NCBI GenBank assembly: GCA_025938055.1
Contig: JAICQC010000134.1
Coordinates: 1-10,455 of the forward strand
DNA: 10,455 nt
From: Anaerolineales bacterium
Lineage (GTDB): Bacteria; Chloroflexota; Anaerolineae; Anaerolineales; Villigracilaceae
Reading direction: 5' to 3'
The notes beneath the pieces were generated by a model that did not search any database, was not told the DNA's origin, and saw only the letters and a list, made by a program, of their open reading frames with translations. Below are positions 5,126 through 10,455 of the stretch, one piece after another (the first letter of the stretch is position 1; every line of letters starts with the position of its first letter). Position numbers and translations under genes: made by a program.

Positions 5126-7041
5126 GCGGATTTCCTGGAAATGACTTTCGGTTCAGACTCAGCCGGAGGCTGGTTCAGATCAAAGCGGTACATCAACTGC
5201 CCAAAGTGAATGCGATCTCCGTGAACAAGACGGCGACCTTCGCGCGTGACCGGTTCATAATTTACCCACGTGCCCGCGACCGAGCCATGATCGTAAATAT
5301 GGAAGGCGCCGTCCCCATTCCGTTTGATACGGGCATGCAGAGGCGAGATGGATGGGTCATCGAGCACACGCACAGACTGCACCGGGTCTGTGCCGAAGGT
5401 CATATCCTTTTCCAACACAGGAATGGGCAGCGAGCTTGCCGGTTCTCCGCCACCGGTCAGACGCGTCAGGTAGGCTGGTGCTTCAGGCACGCGGCGAGTG
5501 ATTGGCGGAGGCCGGAACCAGATCGTGCGGCGCGGCACGGTCTTTGACTTTTTTGTCGCCGATGCAGGAGCTTCGGTTGGCACAACGACTGGCTGTGTCA
5601 GCGGGTCTTCAAGCTGTTTACGGTTCTCACGGCGCCTTTTGAATAATTCTCCCCCAACCCTGCCTCGCAAAAGTATTGCCACCAATGCCAGCCCGGCTAC
5701 CCCAATGGCGCCAAGAACAAGATAGTCACGATAGCGTCCCAGAAAAGCCTGTATGCCGCGCGGAGGCTGGACCACCGTCAATGAAACAGGAGTGCCAAGG
5801 CTGGATTTTTGCAGACCCAGCACATCCTCCGCTTCGACAACGAGCTCATGCGGACCGCTCGCCTCATACTGGCTCAGATCCCAGGTGAAGGTTTCGAATG
5901 GCTCGGAGGTGTTCTCGTCAACGACCTGACCATCCACGTATAGGGTGGTGCGCTCCAGCTCGCGCACATGTCCATCGGGGAATTCGACGATGATCTCCAG
6001 GGTCTGCTGCGCCGGGGTCAGCGCTTCGGCGTTATACGGATCGTCCGGTGAGGGCTGGCGCTTGATCTGCAGCGGCGGCAAGACAAGGATCGGGTTGGGA
6101 GGCTGGATATCTACGCTAAACGTCTGGTCGGGCGCGATCAGAGTCCCCTGCGGCGCTTCCACCTCAAGACCCAGCGTGTGGTCGCCGGAGGTAGCGAGTG
6201 CAGAGGTATAAGTTAGTTCATAAATGTGACGCAGGGGAGCAAGCTCGGTGTTTAGATCGGGAAGTGTTTCCGCTCCTGAAAATGCAAAGAACGACCCGTC
6301 CGTTTGCGACGCCAGCGACCTGAACGCGTTGGCGCTGGCTGTTGTAAAAAATGGCTCTCCATCCACAAACCAGACAAAGACGCGCACTCTTGACTCAATT
6401 GCGCTCTGGATGAGCGGTGTGATCGCGCTTTCGAGATTTGGGTCGTCCATGTGCGGCGTGATGAAAAGGACGGCGCGCTTCATGCCTGGCTGGGCGGTAT
6501 TCGAGGCGACCGTATCCAGCGCGATGGACAGGGTCTGCAGGTTGGGCGTTGTGTTGCGGAAATCAGGCTTGAACGCGTCGAGGCTGACGAACCAGTCCTG
6601 GGCGTTGGCGTGGGTGATGAGCGACCCGGAAAGCGAGACCAGGCTCAGGTCGTCGCGGGAGTCATCCGGCTGTGAATCCACCCATTGGCGTAACGTTTCG
6701 ACGATCTTTGTGAAGCGCTCGATGGCGTTCGCGTCACGCACTGCCAGCGCCGGACCCGGGTTGATCGCAACAACAAACTGAACAGCCGCCTCGGCTTCGG
6801 TAAGCGTATCCACCGGGCGCGGCTCTCCATCGTCAGAGGCTGTCAGGTCCGCGGGTCGCAGCCCGCTCACAAACTGACCCGTCTCGTCGTAGACGTCCAC
6901 CAGCGCGCTGACCTGAGGAAAGCCTCGAACGTCCACAAATGCGATCTCAGCATAGGCCTGTGAAGCGGTTTGCGCGCGCACGAATGCCGGAGGAAGTGTC
7001 AGCAGGCTGATGCTGAGAAGGAAAGCAAGGATCCTACGCAT
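5122..7041 (-). CDS. VWA-like / FHA domain transmembrane protein
   Basis: A 639-residue envelope protein. It starts with a signal peptide (basic MRR, hydrophobic core, likely cut after VRA23). A von Willebrand A-like region follows (about 86-280), with the strand AVQFVVAIN, later AVLFITPHMDD and VRVFVWFVDG. The metal-binding DxSxS motif is replaced by NPGPA (94-98), so metal-dependent adhesion is doubtful. Beta-rich Ig-like segments (about 285-425) lead to a membrane helix (440-459), a basic KRRRENRK stop-transfer, a proline-rich linker and a cytoplasmic FHA domain (about 545-622). The FHA fold keeps S566-x-x-H569 and G590-TWV-N594, but the usual Gly-Arg is Gly550-Thr551. An upstream TTG at 7050 is possible; the ATG at 7041 gives the cleaner signal peptide and has GAGG just before it. 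It overlaps the upstream gene by 8 nt and the phosphatase by 4 nt. Confidence 0.87.
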   Translation of the reverse strand: MRRILAFLLSISLLTLPPAFVRAQTASQAYAEIAFVDVRGFPQVSALVDVYDETGQFVSGLRPADLTASDDGEPRPVDTLTEAEAAVQFVVAINPGPALAVRDANAIERFTKIVETLRQWVDSQPDDSRDDLSLVSLSGSLITHANAQDWFVSLDAFKPDFRNTTPNLQTLSIALDTVASNTAQPGMKRAVLFITPHMDDPNLESAITPLIQSAIESRVRVFVWFVDGEPFFTTASANAFRSLASQTDGSFFAFSGAETLPDLNTELAPLRHIYELTYTSALATSGDHTLGLEVEAPQGTLIAPDQTFSVDIQPPNPILVLPPLQIKRQPSPDDPYNAEALTPAQQTLEIIVEFPDGHVRELERTTLYVDGQVVDENTSEPFETFTWDLSQYEASGPHELVVEAEDVLGLQKSSLGTPVSLTVVQPPRGIQAFLGRYRDYLVLGAIGVAGLALVAILLRGRVGGELFKRRRENRKQLEDPLTQPVVVPTEAPASATKKSKTVPRRTIWFRPPPITRRVPEAPAYLTRLTGGGEPASSLPIPVLEKDMTFGTDPVQSVRVLDDPSISPLHARIKRNGDGAFHIYDHGSVAGTWVNYEPVTREGRRLVHGDRIHFGQLMYRFDLNQPPAESEPKVISRKSA

Positions 7042-7957
7042 TCGCCTCAAGGACTACGGGAGGGGTATCCTGCGGTCTTGTCAGCCGCATATACGTCAGC
7101 GTCCAGACGGACTGCATATACGCGGTCAGGATTCCGTTCAGCACGATCAGCACCGGGAGATACGCTGCACAGCATATCACTGCAGTCCAGATGGCATTGG
7201 TGCTCTCATTGAAAATGCCAAACATAAGCGGCAGCACAGCCGCGATAAATGGGATCGCAAAGATAAACCCAATGACTGCCGAACCGATGAAAAGGATCAG
7301 CGCCAGCAGGATCATGGGACCGATATTTGCGCGAACCACATCCCAGCCCTTCCGCATACCGTCACCTATGCCCAGATTTTCGAGAACAATGGCGGCGTTC
7401 GCCTGTTCGATCACCACCGAAAGCGCCCAGAACACCGGTATCAGGATGCAGATGATCGGGACGATGCAAATAAAGCCGATACCCGCCGTGAGCACTCCAA
7501 ACAGAGCAAGCGGCACAAAGATCAGGACGGCAAGCAAGCCGATGATCAGCGACAACCCAAACACACGCCAGAAATAAGGCATGCTGTTGGAAAACAGTTC
7601 GCCAAAGACAAGCTGCTCTGTTTCCTGGTCAGCCTGATAGGTGCCTCTGATCAAGCCGATCCTGCCGATCGTTCCGAGGAATACGCTCACGATGAGCAGC
7701 ACCAGAGCCAGAAGGACAATTACCGCAATGATCCATGGGTTGGCTTCAATCCATTGACCAAGCTGCTCGAAAAAGCGCTCAAGCTGAGGGAAGGGCTGGT
7801 CGCCCGGTCCTGTTCCTCCGCCACCGCCGCCTCCACCTCCTCCGCCACTTCCGCCGCCGCGTGAACAGGCGGCGAAAACCCCGAAGACCCACAGGATCTT
7901 GTGCCTCCAAACGATCTGCCAGGCCCGAGTAAGCACTTCCCCAAAGTTGAAATTCAT
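7034..7957 (-). CDS. Multi-pass membrane protein with poly-glycine loop (paralogue A)
   Basis: A 307-residue integral membrane protein of unknown function. The N-terminus MNFNFGEVLTRAWQIVWRHK is amphipathic and is followed by a short hydrophobic segment (about 21-31). A glycine-rich loop (34-50) comes next, then about six membrane helices (roughly 76-98, 133-156, 160-183, 212-232, 235-249, 256-281). Motifs shared with the neighbour encoded at 7967-8884 are GEVLTRAWQ, EQxxAAxV (184-191), G(x)nWDxVRxN (about 200-211) and a final LTYMxLTR-type ending. Its shape resembles the uncharacterised membrane domains sometimes labelled glycerophosphoryl diester phosphodiesterase membrane domain, but no catalytic domain is present and I do not assign that activity. 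AAGGAG lies five bases before the ATG and overlaps the stop region of the upstream paralogue. Its position directly before the VWA–FHA gene suggests a shared envelope task. Confidence 0.85.
   Translation of the reverse strand: MNFNFGEVLTRAWQIVWRHKILWVFGVFAACSRGGGSGGGGGGGGGGGTGPGDQPFPQLERFFEQLGQWIEANPWIIAVIVLLALVLLIVSVFLGTIGRIGLIRGTYQADQETEQLVFGELFSNSMPYFWRVFGLSLIIGLLAVLIFVPLALFGVLTAGIGFICIVPIICILIPVFWALSVVIEQANAAIVLENLGIGDGMRKGWDVVRANIGPMILLALILFIGSAVIGFIFAIPFIAAVLPLMFGIFNESTNAIWTAVICCAAYLPVLIVLNGILTAYMQSVWTLTYMRLTRPQDTPPVVLEANA
7814..7858 (-). repeat. Glycine-codon microrepeat inside paralogue A
   Basis: Forty-five bases encode fourteen glycines and one serine (residues 34-48). On the plus strand they read as repeated tcc, gcc and acc triplets. 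Codon choice is mixed rather than uniform, so the run is not a perfect triplet repeat, yet in-frame length change by slippage is conceivable. The neighbouring paralogue lacks this loop and has hydrophobic sequence at the same place. Confidence 0.8.
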
Positions 7958-7966
7958 TCTAACTCC

Positions 7967-8884
7967 TTATGTTGCTGCTTCCACGGCTCCCGGAAGCGCT
8001 TCCAATTTTGGACTGCGTGTCAGACGCAGATATACAAGCATGAACATTGACTTCATATACGTCAGTGAAAAACCCTGCACCACCGCGATGATCGGTAACA
8101 GAAAGATGCTGAAAATCGCCATGATCAATCCAAAGGTCTGCAGGCTAAGCTCGGCTTGCGAGCTTTCCATAAACAATGGCAGAAAAAAGAACGGGACCAT
8201 GAACGGCAGCATGACAATGGAGCTGAGGATGGTAACGCCAAGATAGACGATCAGAGTGACAAGGAGTATGGACCAGAAGTTGTTCCGGACCAGGTCCCAG
8301 GCTCGTGAAAGCGCATCACTTACTCCTTTATCATCTACGATGACCGCCGCCAAAGATTGCTCGATCAGTGCGTAGACAACCAGCGCGGCAGGGTAGACCA
8401 GCAAAAACAAAGGCTGGATGCATAGCATTCCGATGCCCATGGTTACCGTGCCAATTAACATCAGACAGCCAAAGAACACCAGAAATACCAGTGAAACCCC
8501 CAGCCCGACCAGCAGCAAGATGCCCAGCACGCGTCCGAAAAACTTTGCACCCTCCTGAAACAGCTCACGGAACGACAGATCCCCGTCGCCTTCCTCGACG
8601 CGCAAAATGCCAAGCGAAGCTGAGGAAACCCCACGCGCGTAAAGCAGCATGGAAAGAATACCGTTCAGCAGATTTACTCCGATAAACAGCAAGCCAAACC
8701 CGGGCTCTTGAAAAAAATTCGGACTGGTAAAGGGATTCGAACGCAGAAAAAATATCGGGATAAATATGACGGGCAGGAAGAGCAGGCTCAGCAAAACAGG
8801 CAAAATATTAAACAGCCACAACATTTTATGATTCCATGTAATCTGCCAGGCACGGGTGAGCACTTCCCCAAGGTCAAATTTCAT
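7967..8884 (-). CDS. Multi-pass membrane protein (paralogue B)
   Basis: A 305-residue integral membrane protein of unknown function, clearly paralogous to the product of 7034-7957. Both start with a GEVLTRAWQxxWxHKxLW segment, share RELF/GELF followed by FGRVLG or FWRVFG, then EQSLAAVIV / EQANAAIVL, AWDLVRNN / GWDVVRAN and a C-terminal LTYM...YLRLTR. About seven hydrophobic segments are visible (roughly 21-47, 63-83, 119-145, 147-173, 205-225, 226-240, 251-277). Two ATGs are in frame. The one at 8884 is preferred because GGGAG lies five bases upstream and the N-terminus then aligns with paralogue A; the ATG at 8896 would place that GGGAG inside the gene. The chosen start is two bases beyond the guaA stop codon, so translation is probably coupled to guaA. 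Confidence 0.85.
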   Translation of the reverse strand: MKFDLGEVLTRAWQITWNHKMLWLFNILPVLLSLLFLPVIFIPIFFLRSNPFTSPNFFQEPGFGLLFIGVNLLNGILSMLLYARGVSSASLGILRVEEGDGDLSFRELFQEGAKFFGRVLGILLLVGLGVSLVFLVFFGCLMLIGTVTMGIGMLCIQPLFLLVYPAALVVYALIEQSLAAVIVDDKGVSDALSRAWDLVRNNFWSILLVTLIVYLGVTILSSIVMLPFMVPFFFLPLFMESSQAELSLQTFGLIMAIFSIFLLPIIAVVQGFSLTYMKSMFMLVYLRLTRSPKLEALPGAVEAAT

Positions 8885-8886
8885 GT

Positions 8887-10422
8887 CTACTCCCATTCGA
8901 TCGTAGCGGGTGGCTTGCTCGTAATATCATACACCACGCGGTTTATTCCGTCTACTTCGTTGACGATGCGGTTCGAGACCCTCGCCAGCAGGTCATGCGG
9001 AAGGCGCGCCCAGTCGGCAGTCATAAAATCCTCGGTGGTCACGGCACGGATCGCGGCAGCTTCCTGGTAGGTGCGCTGGTCGCCCATCACGCCCACCGAG
9101 CGGACCGGTAGCAAAACCATAAATGCCTGCGAAGTCTCGGCTTTTTTGCCTAAAAACCCCGCTCTCGATAATTCCTCGAGCAGGATGACATCTGCCGCAC
9201 GCAGACGGGACACGCGCTCACGCGTCACCTCCCCGAGGCAGCGTACGGTCAGGCCCGGACCCGGGAATGGCTGCCGCCAAACCAGCGCCTCCGGCAGCCC
9301 GAGCGCCTCACCCACGGCGCGAACTTCATCCTTGAACAGATAGCGCAGCGGCTCCACCAGCTCGAACTGCATATCCTCGGGCAGCCCGCCGACGTTGTGA
9401 TGCGTCTTGATCCTCTCTGCTTTGTTCCGGTCTGGCGCGGACGACTCCACGACATCGGGATAGATCGTGCCCTGCACGAGAAACCTGGGCTGCCCCAGCT
9501 GCTTTGCCTGTTGTTCAAACACGCGGATGAACTTCTCGCCGACAATTTTCCGTTTCTGCTCAGGTTCAGTCACACCCTGCAGCGCCGAGAAGAACTCGTC
9601 AGACGCCTCGACGGTTAACAGCTCCGCGCCCAGGTCTCCCCGGAACGCCGCTGCGACCTGTTCGCCTTCATTCTTCCGCAGGAGACCGGTATCCACAAAT
9701 ACTGCCACCAGTTGATCGCCGATGGCTTGATGCACAAGCGCCGCCGCGACCGATGAATCCACTCCGCCGGAGACCGCGGCGAGCACGCGTTCACTTCCTA
9801 CCTGTTTACGAATTCGCTCAACCGATTCTTCGATAATGGATGCCGGAGTCCAATTGGGCTTGGTCCCACAAATATCTACAACAAAATGCCTGAGCAGCTT
9901 TATGCCATTCGGCGTGTGATGCACTTCGGGATGGAACTGCACGCCGAAGTATTTGCGCTGCATGTCACCCATCGCCGCGAAGGGACTATTGCCGCTGGCA
10001 GCGAGAGGAATGAATCCCTCGGGGAGCCTGGTGATCCGGTCACCGTGAGACATCCAGACAGTCGAGAGACCAGAGACTAGAGAAGTAGGGATCAGGGGTT
10101 GAATCTCGGCATGACCATACTCGCGCTGCGCAGAGGAGTCAACTTGTCCACCAAGCGCATGAGTTAAGGCTTGCATTCCATAGCAGATCCCGAGGATGGG
10201 CAAACCTGTTTTGAAGAGGAAATCCTGAATGTACGGCGCGCCTTCTTCATAGACTGATCTGGGGCCGCCAGAGAGGATGAATCCCTTGGGCTGGATGGCG
10301 AGGATTCTTTCCATCGGCGCGTCCCAGGGGAATAACTCGCAATAGACCTGTGCTTCGCGCACACGCCGCGCGATGATCTGTGCATACTGCGAACCGAAAT
10401 CTAGGATGGCAATTGAGTCCAT
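8887..10422 (-). CDS. guaA: GMP synthase (glutamine-hydrolysing)
   Basis: Makes GMP from XMP, ATP and glutamine, the last step of guanine nucleotide synthesis, in the cytoplasm. From the ATG at 10422 the protein has 511 residues, normal for the family. The class I amidotransferase domain (about 1-190) has the nucleophile in GIC80YGMQ and the His-Glu pair in QFH164PE166. The ATP-pyrophosphatase domain carries the P-loop AVSGGVDSS (216-224). The C-terminal dimerisation domain ends in the classic [16 protein letters not shown] and IEWE. The start is not fully settled: the ATG at 10422 matches the usual N-terminus ([15 protein letters not shown]) but has no ribosome site, while an in-frame TTG at 10443 adds seven residues and has AAAGG six bases upstream. 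The gene heads a co-directional set with the two membrane proteins, the VWA–FHA protein and the PP2C phosphatase; that linkage is by position only. Confidence 0.95.
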   Translation of the reverse strand: MDSIAILDFGSQYAQIIARRVREAQVYCELFPWDAPMERILAIQPKGFILSGGPRSVYEEGAPYIQDFLFKTGLPILGICYGMQALTHALGGQVDSSAQREYGHAEIQPLIPTSLVSGLSTVWMSHGDRITRLPEGFIPLAASGNSPFAAMGDMQRKYFGVQFHPEVHHTPNGIKLLRHFVVDICGTKPNWTPASIIEESVERIRKQVGSERVLAAVSGGVDSSVAAALVHQAIGDQLVAVFVDTGLLRKNEGEQVAAAFRGDLGAELLTVEASDEFFSALQGVTEPEQKRKIVGEKFIRVFEQQAKQLGQPRFLVQGTIYPDVVESSAPDRNKAERIKTHHNVGGLPEDMQFELVEPLRYLFKDEVRAVGEALGLPEALVWRQPFPGPGLTVRCLGEVTRERVSRLRAADVILLEELSRAGFLGKKAETSQAFMVLLPVRSVGVMGDQRTYQEAAAIRAVTTEDFMTADWARLPHDLLARVSNRIVNEVDGINRVVYDITSKPPATIEWE

Positions 10423-10455
10423 AGATGAATCTTGTAGGGGCAAGCGAAACCTTTA

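Noticed and set aside
6248..6781. Plus-strand open frame of 177 codons
   Set aside because: It lies wholly inside the VWA–FHA gene on the other strand and shows no recognisable motif.
7010..7864. Plus-strand open frame of 284 codons
   Set aside because: It is the antisense shadow of membrane paralogue A: very hydrophilic, rich in His, Gln, Lys and Arg, with no domain and no ribosome site, while the minus strand has a clear membrane protein.
7865..7867. Cys31 of membrane paralogue A as a lipoprotein cysteine
   Set aside because: The preceding residues VFAAC only loosely fit a lipobox, the segment before it begins with a long amphipathic stretch rather than a signal peptide, and the paralogue has no cysteine there.
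10040..10110. Purine-rich, locally repetitive stretch in guaA suspected to be an insertion
   Set aside because: The reading frame stays open and falls in a variable stretch between REYGHAEIQ and the conserved WMSHGDRI, where family members differ in length and sequence.

Overview
The window reads as bacterial chromosomal DNA from a Chloroflexota member, most likely class Anaerolineae. This is an inference. It rests on the gene mix (a DUF4349 protein, a VWA–FHA protein, a membrane PP2C phosphatase with a Thr/Pro-rich outer tail, and membrane proteins with a poly-glycine loop), on tightly packed same-strand genes, and on hairpin-type interspersed repeats. No rRNA, tRNA, CRISPR array, transposase or phage gene was seen, and every interval of 300 bases or more holds a gene.

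Left half, plus strand (1-3476): the 3' part of coaBC (coenzyme A synthesis), overlapped by a calcineurin-like metallophosphoesterase; then a DUF4349 membrane protein behind a possible ECF-sigma promoter; an intrinsic terminator; and rsmG (16S rRNA m7G methyltransferase), which may have a leaderless promoter. rsmG converges on the leftward genes at a near-perfect 34-nt palindrome.

Right half, minus strand (3519-10422, transcribed right to left): guaA (GMP synthase), two paralogous multi-pass membrane proteins, a secreted/anchored VWA-like protein with a cytoplasmic FHA domain, and a membrane-anchored PP2C phosphatase. These five genes are separated by at most 9 nt or overlap, so they look like one operon. 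A 149-nt gap with two inverted-repeat structures then separates the phosphatase from a small cupin gene.

Working model: guaA is a housekeeping gene that heads the operon. The four genes behind it form an envelope module in which an FHA domain, a phosphothreonine-reader fold, is translationally coupled to a Ser/Thr phosphatase. Each of these two proteins has one predicted membrane helix and an extracytoplasmic part. No kinase lies in the window. The module is the best candidate for an under-described system, although FHA, VWA and PP2C proteins are each well-known families.
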